Part shown: piece by piece, positions 53,133 to 62,879 of the stretch
Position numbering within the stretch: the first letter of the stretch is position 1
Layout: every line of letters starts with the position of its first letter
Origin: Leptospira montravelensis
GTDB taxonomy: Bacteria > Spirochaetota > Leptospiria > Leptospirales > Leptospiraceae
Reading direction: 5' to 3'
NCBI RefSeq assembly: GCF_004770045.1
Contig: NZ_RQFO01000017.1
Span: forward strand, 434,001-498,000
Length of the DNA: 64,000 nt
The notes under the pieces: generated by a model
Seen by the model: the letters and a program-made list of their open reading frames with translations, nothing else
Told to the model about the DNA's origin: nothing
The model's database searches: none
Translations under genes and position numbers: made by a program

Positions 53133-54406
53133 AAAATATTTAAATATGAAGATTCTAAAATAGAAGGACAAAATGTACCTTTAGATTTTGAATCTATAAT
53201 TAACACAGAGTTAGACGGCGCAGAAAATGGAATTCCATAAATCTTTCCATTGGATGCCAGTGTTCCACCGTTCCATTTATTAGTTCCAACTAAACCTGCA
53301 AGTGTTGAAGTATTTGCTGTTTGATTCATTGGATCTAATATGAGAATTTCTTCGCTTGATGCTGGAATTCCGTAGATTTTGCCACTTGGCGCTAATACTC
53401 CACCAATCCATTTTGGATTAGTACCTATAATGCCGGAAATTGTAGTCGTATCGGCAGTGCCATTTATTGGATCAATGATAAGAACATTTGTCGCATTATA
53501 CGGCATTCCGTAAATTTTACCATTAGGAGCCAGAACACCTGAAGACCACATAAACGACCCACTGAGACCTGTAATCGTAGAAGTGTTAGCTGTATTGGTT
53601 ACAGGATCGATGATAAGAACACCATCAGACATATTATAAGGAATTCCATAAATTTTTCCATTAGGAGCCAAAACACCAGAGGACCATTTACTTGTAGCCA
53701 CTCCTAAACCTGTGATGGTTGTCGTATTTGCTGTATTCGTAACAGGATCAATAATTAGAACACTGTCGCTTTCCGAAGGTATCCCATAAATTTTGCCATT
53801 GGGTGCCAGTACTCCACCATTCCATTTACTAGTTCCTGAACCTAAACCAGTGATCGTTGTCGTATTTGCTGTGTTGGTAACAGGATCAATAATAAGAACA
53901 TTGGGACTCGAATAAGGAATTCCGTAGATTTTGCCATTGGGTGCAAGAACTCCGCCATTCCATTTATTGGTTCCAGTTAACCCAACAATAGATGTGGTAT
54001 CAGCAGTATTCGTTATAGGGTCAATGATAAGGACTGTTGTTGCTTGATAAGGTATTGCATAAATTTTTCCATTGGGTGCAAGAACAGAACCTAACCATCG
54101 AAACGATGCAGAGGGAACCGTAATTGAAGTAGAATCAAAAGTAGGACTTCCTGTAGATCCTTGTTGTGATTGAAAATTTATTTCATCTAAAAATTTTTGC
54201 GAATTTTCAGTTTGAATTACTGAAGGATAATTTAGATCGCAAATATTCGTTGTTATTTTTATTCCGCAATGAGGAGAAAGATCACCTCTCCCTATTTTGA
54301 CAATTAATGTTTCAAGAAAGGTATTAGAACTTGAATCACATGAATTTTCCAAATCAGCGGGTTTACATGTAAGAAGTACCAATAATATTCCCAATAAAAT
54401 TTTCAT
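53129..54406 (-). CDS. Tandem-repeat propeller lipoprotein
   Basis: About 425 residues with a lipobox (LLVLLTC). Residues about 105-410 hold seven near-identical repeats of 41-44 residues, each with LAPNGKIYGIPY, VLIIDPVTNTANT and TTITGL. Seven such units would make a seven-bladed beta propeller, as in Kelch/NHL-type proteins. The preceding 80 residues have cysteines and no known domain. The ATG at 54406 places the signal peptide correctly; the frame opens 30 bases earlier. Probably outer-membrane anchored; ligand unknown. Confidence 0.8.
   Translation of the reverse strand: MKILLGILLVLLTCKPADLENSCDSSSNTFLETLIVKIGRGDLSPHCGIKITTNICDLNYPSVIQTENSQKFLDEINFQSQQGSTGSPTFDSTSITVPSASFRWLGSVLAPNGKIYAIPYQATTVLIIDPITNTADTTSIVGLTGTNKWNGGVLAPNGKIYGIPYSSPNVLIIDPVTNTANTTTITGLGSGTSKWNGGVLAPNGKIYGIPSESDSVLIIDPVTNTANTTTITGLGVATSKWSSGVLAPNGKIYGIPYNMSDGVLIIDPVTNTANTSTITGLSGSFMWSSGVLAPNGKIYGMPYNATNVLIIDPINGTADTTTISGIIGTNPKWIGGVLAPSGKIYGIPASSEEILILDPMNQTANTSTLAGLVGTNKWNGGTLASNGKIYGIPFSAPSNSVLIIDSKSKGTFCPSILESSYLNIF
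53215..54110 (-). repeat. Seven in-frame tandem repeats of about 130 bases
   Basis: Each unit encodes NGKIYGIP and LIIDP blocks. The central units (encoding residues with TNTANTTTITGL) are almost identical in DNA, while the outer ones have diverged, the pattern expected of recent unequal exchange in the middle of the array. Confidence 0.8.
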
Positions 54407-54595
54407 TGTTCCGATATTTTTATATAAACCAAACAAGTGCTATCTTTTTTTAGAATCCCATCAAAAAAGTTAATTAAAAGAATACCATAAATTAGGATTT
54501 TGACTAATCAAAATAGGAAAGTTAAAATTTGAATGTTCAATTATTTCTTGCTATCTTTTAAAAATGCTTCAAGGTTGATTTTTATTTTGTAATCA

Positions 54596-54961
54596 ATGGA
54601 ACCATCAGACAAACATAACGAAAAAATGGCTCAAATGACTTTTGCCACAGTTTATCCACTGTATCTGACAAAGGTAATAAAAAAAGGTAGAACCAAAAAG
54701 GAATTGGATTTGGTAATTGAATGGTTAACTTCTTTTGATTCAAAAAAAATAAAAGAATTAATAGATGAGAAGGTTAACTTCCAAACATTCTTTGAGAAAG
54801 CAAAATTAAATAAAAATGCACATCTGATTACAGGTATGATTTGCGGATATCGAGTGGAAGAAATACAAAACCCTTTAACCCAAAAAGTCAGATACTTGGA
54901 CAAATTGGTGGATGAATTAGCAAAGGGAAAGGCGATAGAAAAAATATTGCGAAATGTATAA
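54596..54961 (+). CDS. DUF2200 family protein
   Basis: A 121-residue soluble protein. It matches DUF2200 along its length: FATVYPLYLTKVIKKGRTKK, ELDLVIEWLTSFD, LITGMICGYRVEEIQNPL and VRYLDKLVDELAKGKAIEKI. Function is unknown. Single gene, divergent from the propeller lipoprotein. Confidence 0.9.
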   Translation: MEPSDKHNEKMAQMTFATVYPLYLTKVIKKGRTKKELDLVIEWLTSFDSKKIKELIDEKVNFQTFFEKAKLNKNAHLITGMICGYRVEEIQNPLTQKVRYLDKLVDELAKGKAIEKILRNV

Positions 54962-55054
54962 TTTAACTCCTTAAATTATATCTCTCCTTGACAATTCGAA
55001 ATATGGATGATCTCCTGATTAAGTTCTAGTATTTAAATTCCTGTTAGGTTCCCT

Positions 55055-55660
55055 ATGGCTGACGAAGAGACAAAAGATTTTTTTCGAAAGATCATTTTTA
55101 CCAATGAAGAGATTTTAAAACTAAGAATGCTGCTTTATAGCTTAAAAATTCGAGCTTTAAATGCTCAAATTCTTTCGGCAAATTCGGGAGCTTTCGCTGC
55201 CAGTTATGGTGTTGTTTCTGCCGAAATCATTCATTTTAATCACAAAATACAAGAAGTAAACGAAAGACTAACGAAAGCCATTACGATCGTCATAAAAATG
55301 GCTAGTGAAATGCAAAAAATTGCCAAAGTATATCATCTTATGCATGCAGCAGTAGAAACATGCAAAACAAGAAAAGTAAACCCAATGCATTTTAAAAATA
55401 TCGAATCGAGTTTACGTTACCGATTCGAAGAAAAAGAAATGTTAGATTCTCAGTTGAAAAAAGAATTTAATGCCATACATAACTTAGTGAAAAGTTCCAC
55501 TAAGTTATGTATGGAAGGCAGGACAGTTTCTTTACAAACACGCATTGAGTCAGCATCCATAGTAGAAAACCAAAAACTTTTTTTAGCAGTGGCAGAAAGT
55601 TTTGATGGAGCACTCAATATTATCGAATCATCTTATCGTTATCTTGCAAAACTCTGGTAA
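55055..55660 (+). CDS. Small soluble chemoreceptor-tip-like protein
   Basis: A 201-residue, all-helical protein with no membrane segment. Residues 30-60, LKIRALNAQILSANSGAFAA then SYGVVSAEI, align by pattern with the receptor tip ([23 protein letters not shown]). ALNA, the A-x-x-G spacing, VV-AEI and the following helix are kept, while the E-AR residues that touch CheA are changed. The C-terminal half is a long helical region. It lacks sensory, HAMP and full coiled-coil parts. The next gene starts three bases after the stop, so it is very probably the partner of the ODP protein. Confidence 0.65.
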   Translation: MADEETKDFFRKIIFTNEEILKLRMLLYSLKIRALNAQILSANSGAFAASYGVVSAEIIHFNHKIQEVNERLTKAITIVIKMASEMQKIAKVYHLMHAAVETCKTRKVNPMHFKNIESSLRYRFEEKEMLDSQLKKEFNAIHNLVKSSTKLCMEGRTVSLQTRIESASIVENQKLFLAVAESFDGALNIIESSYRYLAKLW

Positions 55661-55663
55661 ACC

Positions 55664-56419
55664 ATGAAAAAAATTCAAACTATCTATTCGGACAACGATC
55701 ACAAATGGTCAGTAATTGCAAGAGATCCTTCCAAACCCAATTGGCTCATCGATACCAACGAATATCTAATAGAATCAAATGGAATGGGTCTACTCACAGA
55801 TCCAGGTGGTAGCGAAATTTTTCCCGAAGTATTTTCTGCACTTGTAGAAGTATTTCCTGCATCACAAATTCAGAATATTTTTGCTTCTCATCAAGACCCA
55901 GATATAGTTTCGTCTATATCTCTTTGGCTAGAAGTCAACCCATCAATTCGTTGTTATGTGAGCTGGCTGTGGACAGGATTTTTACCACACTTTGGTGGAA
56001 ATGCAGATACATTCATTCCTATGCCCGACGAAGGTATGGAAATCATACACCAAAACATCAAACTGAGATCCATACCTGCGCACTTTTTACATAGTGCTGG
56101 AAATTTAAATCTTTGGGATCCCAAGGCAAAAATCTTATTTAGTGGAGATGTAGGTGCCGCCTTACTTCCAGAAGACGAAACAGATTTGATTGTAAAAGAT
56201 TTTGATAAACATGTTCGATTTATGGAAAAATTTCATAAACGTTGGATGGCATCTGAACAAGCAAAAATAGCTTGGTGTGAACGAATTTCCCATCTCAAAC
56301 CAGATATGCTTTGTCCACAACACGGATCAGTGTTTCAAGGTCCCGACGTGGAACGATTTATCAACTGGTTTTCGGAATTAAAAATTGGAATGGATGCTTT
56401 GGCGCTTCCGAAACCATAA
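55664..56419 (+). CDS. ODP-type diiron oxygen-sensing protein
   Basis: A 251-residue metallo-beta-lactamase-fold protein related to the diiron domain of flavodiiron proteins, without the flavodoxin part. Candidate iron ligands: His 76, Asp 78 and Asp 80 in SHQDPD, His 143 in AHFLHSAGN, Asp 162 in FSGDVG, and His 220 in CPQHGSVF. The HQDPD form, rather than HxHxDH, fits ODP, described from Treponema denticola as an oxygen/iron sensor for chemotaxis. Its coupling to a receptor-like gene supports that call over a hydrolase. Confidence 0.82.
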   Translation: MKKIQTIYSDNDHKWSVIARDPSKPNWLIDTNEYLIESNGMGLLTDPGGSEIFPEVFSALVEVFPASQIQNIFASHQDPDIVSSISLWLEVNPSIRCYVSWLWTGFLPHFGGNADTFIPMPDEGMEIIHQNIKLRSIPAHFLHSAGNLNLWDPKAKILFSGDVGAALLPEDETDLIVKDFDKHVRFMEKFHKRWMASEQAKIAWCERISHLKPDMLCPQHGSVFQGPDVERFINWFSELKIGMDALALPKP

Positions 56420-56473
56420 GTTGAGAACTTGGTGATTGGCCCCTCGCCCTTTCCTTTTTTCGGATTGGAAAAT

Positions 56474-57880
56474 CTATAGAAAAGTTAAATTCCACTGAAC
56501 CGCGCCTATATCGACTTTTCCCAAAAGAATCAGTTCCCCAGTAGTTTGGTTGATACTATATTGAATTAAATTTCCGCCGTTTGCAGCGACATAAGCAAAT
56601 CGTCCCGTTGGATCAATGATCATAAATCGAATGCTACTATATGCAAAAGTAGTTACATTAGAAGAATAGGAAATTTTACCACTTTTGGAATCTACTGTAT
56701 AACAAGAAATTGTATCTTCATTGATATGAACTAAATAAAGAAAACTTCCACTGGGATGAATTGCAGTACTATTGATACTTTTACCATGAAAAACAGAATC
56801 CACGATACTCATGCTGCCCGTATTTTTATCAAAACTTAATACTGTAACTGCAGGAAAGGATCCAACATATATATATTTGCCATTGGGGTGAGTTGTTATA
56901 TGACCGGATCCATCATTGGGAAAAGATGGACTTATGTTAACTTGTGATAAACTTCCATCAGCATAGTTGATTCGAAATGAAGTGACCTCTGTTACAGAAG
57001 GATTCATAAAAAATATAAAATTTCCATTTCTTGAAATTTGAATTTGTGAATGTACAATGGAAGTGTTATAAAAATTAAGAAAACTAAGAGTACCATCTCC
57101 GTTAATTGCAAAGGCGTGGATGGATTGAGTGCCTTCAGAAGCCAAATACAAATACTTTCCATCTGGAGTGATCACAAGGTTGCGAGGACTATTTCCAGCT
57201 GCTGCTGTGGTTGGAGAATTTTGAGTCAAAGCCCCTGTCGTTTGGTTGATTAAATGTTGCGAGATCGTGTTGCCATAAAAATCACCAGTATACAAAAATT
57301 TACCTGATGGCTCCACTCCAATCCCAGTCGGTCCATTTCCAGTTGGAAAAGAAGCATAATGGGACAACAAACCTGTTGTGTGATTCATAGTGAGAAAGGC
57401 AACCGATGAGTTTAGATCTAAACTTGTATAAACGTAACCTGTAAAAACTGTAATATCACAGTCAGCTTTTGCCCTTCCATCAGCTGAGGTAGCAGTGATA
57501 ATTACCTTTCCATTGCCGATACTTTGTACAAATCCATTAGCATCCACAGTAGCTACTGTGTTATTGCTACTAGACCATTGGAATGATGAATCGACTTGTG
57601 ATCCGAAAATATAATATTTTGCTTCTAACTGTAAACTTTCCCCTTTCCGAATTCCGGCCCAATTGCGATTTAACTCTACAGAGGATTCCGCATTTGCTAG
57701 TAAAGCCCAAAGAGCCAGTAATGAATTCGAAGAGGATTTTTTTTCTGGAAAAAGAAGATCATGAACAATAGGATTGAGAAGACAGGCATTAAAAGAAAAA
57801 ATACAAAGAAATAAAGATAAAACTTTTTGGAATTTATAGAACGACGGAAGATTCAATCGATGTAAACGATCTGTTTTCAT
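56474..57880 (-). CDS. Lipoprotein with Ig-like domain and lactonase-type propeller
   Basis: About 468 residues. A lipobox (FSFNAC) follows an N-terminal signal. Residues about 75-155 form a bacterial Ig-like (BIG2) domain (LQLEAKYYIFGSQVDSSFQW, VATVDANGFVQSIGNGKVII). Residues 160-468 are a seven-bladed propeller of the lactonase/YVTN type (GNGPTGIGVEPSGKFLYTGD, PRNLVITPDGKYLYLASEG, THPNGKYIYVGS, IHPSGSFLYLVH, IDPTGRFAYVAANG). Probably surface exposed; enzymatic activity is not implied. The ATG at 57880 is preferred to TTG at 57892. Confidence 0.87.
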   Translation of the reverse strand: MKTDRLHRLNLPSFYKFQKVLSLFLCIFSFNACLLNPIVHDLLFPEKKSSSNSLLALWALLANAESSVELNRNWAGIRKGESLQLEAKYYIFGSQVDSSFQWSSSNNTVATVDANGFVQSIGNGKVIITATSADGRAKADCDITVFTGYVYTSLDLNSSVAFLTMNHTTGLLSHYASFPTGNGPTGIGVEPSGKFLYTGDFYGNTISQHLINQTTGALTQNSPTTAAAGNSPRNLVITPDGKYLYLASEGTQSIHAFAINGDGTLSFLNFYNTSIVHSQIQISRNGNFIFFMNPSVTEVTSFRINYADGSLSQVNISPSFPNDGSGHITTHPNGKYIYVGSFPAVTVLSFDKNTGSMSIVDSVFHGKSINSTAIHPSGSFLYLVHINEDTISCYTVDSKSGKISYSSNVTTFAYSSIRFMIIDPTGRFAYVAANGGNLIQYSINQTTGELILLGKVDIGAVQWNLTFL

Positions 57881-57974
57881 AGGAACCAACAAACATAAGT
57901 AAAGCGGATACTAGAAAATGTCATTCCAAAAATATAAATGTGACAAGAAATCAATTGAATTTTGTTCAATGCCA

Positions 57975-58078
57975 GCGCCAGGGATTGTAGTGGAAATCGA
58001 AGCGAAGCGGAGATTGAAACGAAAAGCCCGGTCGTGCCAAGTATAGATTGGGTTATAACAAAAAATTCGAGGCGCCCC
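57975..58078 (+). repeat. Dispersed stem-loop repeat, copy F
   Basis: GCGCCAGGGATTGTAGTGGA, AATCGAAGCGAAGCGGAGAT, TGAAACGAAAAGCCCGGTCG, then after about 30 AT-rich bases GAGGCGCCCC. The central hairpin is short compared with copies A and B. It lies in the 294-base gap between the lactonase-like gene and the antiporter. Confidence 0.72.
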
Positions 58079-58174
58079 AATTTGAATAAAGATGGCAAAT
58101 TTGTGGATTAAAATGAACTTTAAAGAATCAATGAAAGTCTGAGAAGAGTAGGATTTTATTAAAGGAAAAACTTT

Positions 58175-59263
58175 ATGCCAAATACAAAAACACTTTCATC
58201 CAATGATTGGCTTTCGATCTCTTCCTTTTTAGTTTTAGTCTTTGCTTTGTTAGCTCCTATTGGCGAAGGACTTCTCATTGTATTCGCCGTTGTTTTTTTA
58301 GCCGTTGGAATTTCAAGTGCAGTTCATAGTGCAGAAGTCATTGCTGAACGCGTAGGTCCATCACTCGGAACTTTGATTTTGGCAATCTCAGTAACAGTGA
58401 TTGAAGTAGCATTGATAGTCAGCTTAATGAGTAATGACACTGCTGACTCACCGCAAATCGCAAGAGATACAGTTTTTGCAGCTTTAATGATTGTCACAAA
58501 TGGAATTATTGGTATCTGTATTTTGTTAGGTGGACTAAAACATAAAGAATTGGGTTTTCAATCAGTAGGGACAACGGCCTTACTGGGAGTCCTTGCCGTA
58601 CTGTCCACTCTTACGTTAATTTTACCATTATACACTACAACCACTAACAAAGGAACTTACAGTGCAGGACAACTAATATTTGTATCTTTTGCATCACTGG
58701 TTTTGTATGGATCACTTGTTTGGTCACAAACAAAATCTCATAAGAACTTTTTTTCTGCAGGAGAAATTGAATCATCTTTAGAAGAAACATCCACAAACAG
58801 ACCTTCTAAAAAACGAGCCATTACAAGTTTTATTTCACTTTTATTTTCACTTGTGGCTGTCGTAGGTTTATCAAAAATTCTTAGCCCTACCATAGAAAAC
58901 ACAATTTCTGCGTTAGGTGCACCAAAGGCGGTTGTGGGAATTGTCATTGCGATTCTTGTTCTTGCACCAGAAACATTGGCTGCCATGAATGCTGCAAAAA
59001 TCAATGAACTTCAAACTAGTTTAAATTTGGCATTAGGATCTGGTGCTGCAAGTATTGCACTTACTATACCAGTAGTTAGCCTTTATTCATTATTATTCGA
59101 TAAACCACTTACCCTTGGATTGGATTCCAAGGGTATTGTTTTTCTGATGGTAACATTTCTCGCAGGTAGTTTCACTTTCGGCTCAGGAAGAACCACATCA
59201 CTTCATGGACTCATTCACTTAGTGATCATGGCATCCTTTTTGGCGATTTCACTGATGCCTTAG
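58175..59263 (+). CDS. Ca2+/H+ (cation/proton) antiporter, ChaA-like
   Basis: A 362-residue CaCA-superfamily antiporter with about ten helices. The two alpha repeats are clear: GTLILAISVTVIEVALIVSL in the first half and VLAPETLAAMNAAKINELQT, SLNLALGSGAASIALTIPVV in the second, each with its ion-binding Glu. SAVHSAEVIAERVGPSLG fits ChaA-type proteins. It extrudes Ca2+ or Na+ for protons. AAAGGA lies ten bases before the ATG. Confidence 0.9.
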   Translation: MPNTKTLSSNDWLSISSFLVLVFALLAPIGEGLLIVFAVVFLAVGISSAVHSAEVIAERVGPSLGTLILAISVTVIEVALIVSLMSNDTADSPQIARDTVFAALMIVTNGIIGICILLGGLKHKELGFQSVGTTALLGVLAVLSTLTLILPLYTTTTNKGTYSAGQLIFVSFASLVLYGSLVWSQTKSHKNFFSAGEIESSLEETSTNRPSKKRAITSFISLLFSLVAVVGLSKILSPTIENTISALGAPKAVVGIVIAILVLAPETLAAMNAAKINELQTSLNLALGSGAASIALTIPVVSLYSLLFDKPLTLGLDSKGIVFLMVTFLAGSFTFGSGRTTSLHGLIHLVIMASFLAISLMP

Positions 59264-59328
59264 AATCTGAATTCAGAAAAGAAGTTTGGTCTAGGACCTT
59301 ACTTCTATAAATACTTAGTTTGGATTCA

Positions 59329-61716
59329 TCAACTTCCGCAAACAAGGCATCCTTCCTCCATCGAACATGACTCACCAACAAAATTAGAATCCACTTTATC
59401 TTTGTTATCCGGCAATGGTTGCTGTTGTAAATTTTTAGGATTCAAAATTTCTTCTCTAGCTTTTTCTACTGTGAATTGGATAGCTTGGGTTGCTGCCTTG
59501 GTTCGCAAATAATACATACCTGTTTTTAGGCCTTGTTTCCAAGCATAAAAGTGCATGGAGGAAAGTTTAGAAACTGTTGGATTTTCGACAAATAAGTTCA
59601 AAGATTGTGACTGGCAAATAAATGCACCACGATCTCTCGACATATCAATGAGAGATCGTTGTTTCATTTCCCAAACCGTTTTGTAAATTTCTTTGAGTTC
59701 ATCCGGGATTGATGAAATAGATTGAATACTTCCGCCGGATGCAATAATTTTATTTTTCATTTCGGAATTCCAAATACCAAGTTCAATTAAATCGTTTAAT
59801 AGATGTTTATTGACGATGATAAACTCACCACTAAGAACCCTTCTAGTATAAATGTTAGAAGTATATGGTTCGAAACATTCATTGTTTCCTAAAATTTGCG
59901 ACGTGGAGGCTGTTGGCATTGGAGCAACAAGAAGTGAATTTCTTGCGCCGTATTGTATTACTTCTTTGCGTAGAGATTCAAAATCCCACCGCTCAGTAGG
60001 TTTCACATTCCATAAATCAAATTGAAAAATTCCTTTTGATAAAGGTGAACCAGGAAAACTTGGATACGGACCTTCTACTTTTGCTATGTCTTTACTCGCT
60101 GTCATTGCGGCAAAGTAGATAGTTTCAAAAATCTCAATATTTAGTTTTTTTGCCGCATCACTTTCATAAGGCATACGTAACAAAATAAAAACATCGGCAA
60201 GACCTTGAACGCCAATACCTATAGGGCGGTGTTTTAAATTGGAGTTTTTAGCTTCCGGTACTGGATAATAATTTTCATCAATAATTCGATTCAAATTGAT
60301 TGTCATTTGATAAACAATTTCATATAATTTATCAAATAAAAAAATTCCATTTGCAACAAACTTTGGCAAGGCGACAGAAGCTAAATTACAAACTGCAACT
60401 TCCTCTGGGCTTGTATATTCTAAAATTTCAGTACAAAGATTACTGCTCTTTATAGTACCTAAATTTTTTTGATTACTTTTGGCATTAGCTGCATCTTTAT
60501 ATAATAAATAAGGAGTTCCTGTTTCAATTTGCGATTCCACAATGGCAAACCAAAGGTCTTGGGCTTTTACGGTAGAACGTGACCTTCCTTCTCTTTCGTA
60601 TTGTTCATACAATTTTACAAATTCGTCTCCATAAACATCGGAAAGACCGGGGGCTTCATTGGGACAAAACAAACTCCAGTCTGCGCCTTCTTCTACTCGT
60701 TTCATAAATAAATCAGAAATCCAAAGTGCAAAGAATAAATCACGAGCCCGCATTTCTTCTTTTCCATGATTTTTCTTTAATTCTAAAAAAGGAAAAATAT
60801 CAGCATGCCAAGGTTCCAAATAAACCGCGAATGCTCCTTTTCTTTTTCCACCACCTTGATCTACATAACGTGCAGTATCATTGAACACACGTAACATGGG
60901 AATAATTCCATTGCTAGTACCATTAGTACCACTTATATAGGATCCTGTAGCACGTATATTATGAATAGAAATTCCTATTCCACCAGCGCTCTGGGAAATT
61001 TTTGCGGTTTGTTTGAGAGTATCATAAATTCCATCAATACTATCATCCTTCATTGTCAAAAGGAAACAACTGCTCATTTGCGGTTTTGGAGTACCTGCAT
61101 TAAAAAGTGTAGGTGTTGCATGCGTAAACCAACGTTCGCTCATCAGGTCATAAGTTTTAATTACATCATTAATTCTCTCTTTATGAATACCAATGGCAAC
61201 TCTCATGTACATGTGTTGGGGCCGCTCTAAGATTTTTCCGTCAAGACGTAACAAATAAGATTTTTCTAAAGTCCTAAACCCAAAATAATCAAATCCAAAG
61301 TCTCGATCATAAATGATAGAGCTATCTAATATTTCTGAATATGTTTTAACAACTTCCCAAACATCCTCGGCAATAAGCGGCATCCATTTTTTAGTTTTCG
61401 GATCAATGTAAGAATAGAGTTGTTCCATTGTTTCCGAAAAAGATTTAGTTGTGTTTTTATGTAGGTTACTCACAGCGATTCGGCTAGCAAGCAGTGCATA
61501 GTCTGGATGTTTTGTAGTAAGTGAAGCAGCGATTTCGGAAGCTAAATTATCCAGTTCAGAAGTGCTAACACCATCATAAATTCCTTCGATTACTTTTTTG
61601 GCAACATCGATAGGACTTACCAGACGGCTTAGTCCATAGGATAGTTTTTCGATTCTAGCTGTAACTTTATCAAACTTAACCGATTCTTTTTTTCCATTTC
61701 TTTTAATAACAAACAT
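59329..61716 (-). CDS. nrdA: Class I ribonucleotide reductase, large subunit
   Basis: A 795-residue NrdA. An ATP-cone allosteric domain (residues 1-90, [20 protein letters not shown]) is followed by the ten-stranded barrel. [24 protein letters not shown] sequence ([19 protein letters not shown]) holds the first active-site Cys, [20 protein letters not shown] the catalytic thiyl Cys and Glu, and [20 protein letters not shown] a further site. A C-terminal CLVC pair serves redox relay. It lies 17 bases downstream of nrdB. Expression is probably set by the cobalamin riboswitch upstream of nrdB. Confidence 0.95.
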   Translation of the reverse strand: MFVIKRNGKKESVKFDKVTARIEKLSYGLSRLVSPIDVAKKVIEGIYDGVSTSELDNLASEIAASLTTKHPDYALLASRIAVSNLHKNTTKSFSETMEQLYSYIDPKTKKWMPLIAEDVWEVVKTYSEILDSSIIYDRDFGFDYFGFRTLEKSYLLRLDGKILERPQHMYMRVAIGIHKERINDVIKTYDLMSERWFTHATPTLFNAGTPKPQMSSCFLLTMKDDSIDGIYDTLKQTAKISQSAGGIGISIHNIRATGSYISGTNGTSNGIIPMLRVFNDTARYVDQGGGKRKGAFAVYLEPWHADIFPFLELKKNHGKEEMRARDLFFALWISDLFMKRVEEGADWSLFCPNEAPGLSDVYGDEFVKLYEQYEREGRSRSTVKAQDLWFAIVESQIETGTPYLLYKDAANAKSNQKNLGTIKSSNLCTEILEYTSPEEVAVCNLASVALPKFVANGIFLFDKLYEIVYQMTINLNRIIDENYYPVPEAKNSNLKHRPIGIGVQGLADVFILLRMPYESDAAKKLNIEIFETIYFAAMTASKDIAKVEGPYPSFPGSPLSKGIFQFDLWNVKPTERWDFESLRKEVIQYGARNSLLVAPMPTASTSQILGNNECFEPYTSNIYTRRVLSGEFIIVNKHLLNDLIELGIWNSEMKNKIIASGGSIQSISSIPDELKEIYKTVWEMKQRSLIDMSRDRGAFICQSQSLNLFVENPTVSKLSSMHFYAWKQGLKTGMYYLRTKAATQAIQFTVEKAREEILNPKNLQQQPLPDNKDKVDSNFVGESCSMEEGCLVCGS

Positions 61717-61733
61717 ATAATTTCCTTTAATAT

Positions 61734-62705
61734 TTAAAAATCTTCATTTAATGAAAATTTAGAACCGCGATCTGAATTGAGAACGCCAGCCTTCTGGTAA
61801 TCACCTACGCGTTTCTCGAAAAAGTTAGTTTTCCCTTGTAAGGATATCATTTCCATAAAATCAAAAGGATTTGTGGAATTATATAGTTTATCAAAACCAA
61901 GTTCAATGAGCCAACGATCTGCCACAAATTCAATATATTGTTGCATTAATTTTGCATTCATACCAATAAGATCGACTGACAAAGATTCGGTGATAAATTC
62001 CTTTTCAATATTAACAGCATCAGAAAATATTTCATACACACGTTCAGCACTTGGTTTTTCGTTTAACAATTTAAAAAGAATACATGCAAATTCGCAATGC
62101 AATGCTTCATCTCGACTAATTAGTTCATTCGAAAAACAAAGACCAGGAAGAAGTCCTCTTTTTTTCATCCAGAAAATTGCACAAAAACTTCCACTAAAAA
62201 AAATTCCTTCTACGGCAGCAAAAGCAAGTAATCGTTCAGAAAAGTTTCCTTCGCCTATCCATCGTAATGCCCACTCTGATTTTTTTTGTACTGCTGGAAT
62301 GGTTTCAATAGAATGAAATAAACGGTCTTTTTCTATCGAATCTTTGATATATGTATCGATTAAAAGCGAATATGTTTCTGAATGTATGTTTTCCATCATA
62401 ATCTGGAATCCATAAAAACACCTAACTTCAGGAAGTTGAACTTCTCTCATAAAGTTTATAGCTAAGTTTTCGTTCACGATCCCGTCACTCGCCGCAAAGA
62501 AAGCCAAGATATAACTCAAAAATAATCTTTCGTTATCAGTAAGTGAATTCCAGTCATCTAAATCACTGCTTAAATCTATTTCTTCCGCTGTCCAAAAAGA
62601 TGCCTGTTGTTTCTTATACATTTCCCAAATTTTGGGAAATCTAATCGGAAGGATCACAAAACGATCCTTATTTTCTTTTAATAATACTTCTGATTTGTAT
62701 TCCAT
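61734..62705 (-). CDS. nrdB: Class I ribonucleotide reductase, small subunit
   Basis: A 323-residue NrdB that houses the diiron centre and radical. Ligands by position: Asp 44 (EEIDLSSDL), Glu 105 and His 108 (MENIHSETY), later Glu residues, and Glu/His in [10 protein letters not shown]. The radical Tyr is present at 112 (IHSETYSLL), so this is the tyrosyl-radical type, not the chlamydial type. GGAGGAG six bases before the ATG is a strong ribosome site. A 500-base leader contains a cobalamin riboswitch. Confidence 0.95.
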   Translation of the reverse strand: MEYKSEVLLKENKDRFVILPIRFPKIWEMYKKQQASFWTAEEIDLSSDLDDWNSLTDNERLFLSYILAFFAASDGIVNENLAINFMREVQLPEVRCFYGFQIMMENIHSETYSLLIDTYIKDSIEKDRLFHSIETIPAVQKKSEWALRWIGEGNFSERLLAFAAVEGIFFSGSFCAIFWMKKRGLLPGLCFSNELISRDEALHCEFACILFKLLNEKPSAERVYEIFSDAVNIEKEFITESLSVDLIGMNAKLMQQYIEFVADRWLIELGFDKLYNSTNPFDFMEMISLQGKTNFFEKRVGDYQKAGVLNSDRGSKFSLNEDF

Positions 62706-62879
62706 ACAACTCCTCCAAGTTTTTTATCTACCTGTATATTGATTTGTTCAAATTCGCAATGAACATAACAACAAACGCTTGTTTGCCGATAAAAACAGAT
62801 TCGGGATGGTTGTAATTTCCCAAGACCAAATCTCCTTTAGCCCGGAATACAAACCCCATATGTTGATGGATAAGGTATG
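62706..62879 (-). other. nrdBA leader downstream of the riboswitch
   Basis: About 170 bases between the riboswitch and the nrdB start. It contains a weak hairpin (CAAAC-AAGC-GTTTG around 62770-62785) and the nrdB ribosome site. No ORF and no clear terminator with a T run were found. Confidence 0.5.

Noticed and set aside
53215..54110. CRISPR array
   Set aside because: The repeats are in-frame coding units of about 130 bases without unique spacers.
55664..56419. Hydrolytic metallo-beta-lactamase or glyoxalase II
   Set aside because: The first metal motif is HQDPD, not HxHxDH, and the coupled receptor-like gene favours the ODP diiron group.
57877..58098. A 73-residue minus-strand ORF upstream of the lactonase-like gene
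   Set aside because: It is produced by stem-loop copy F and shows no coding pattern.
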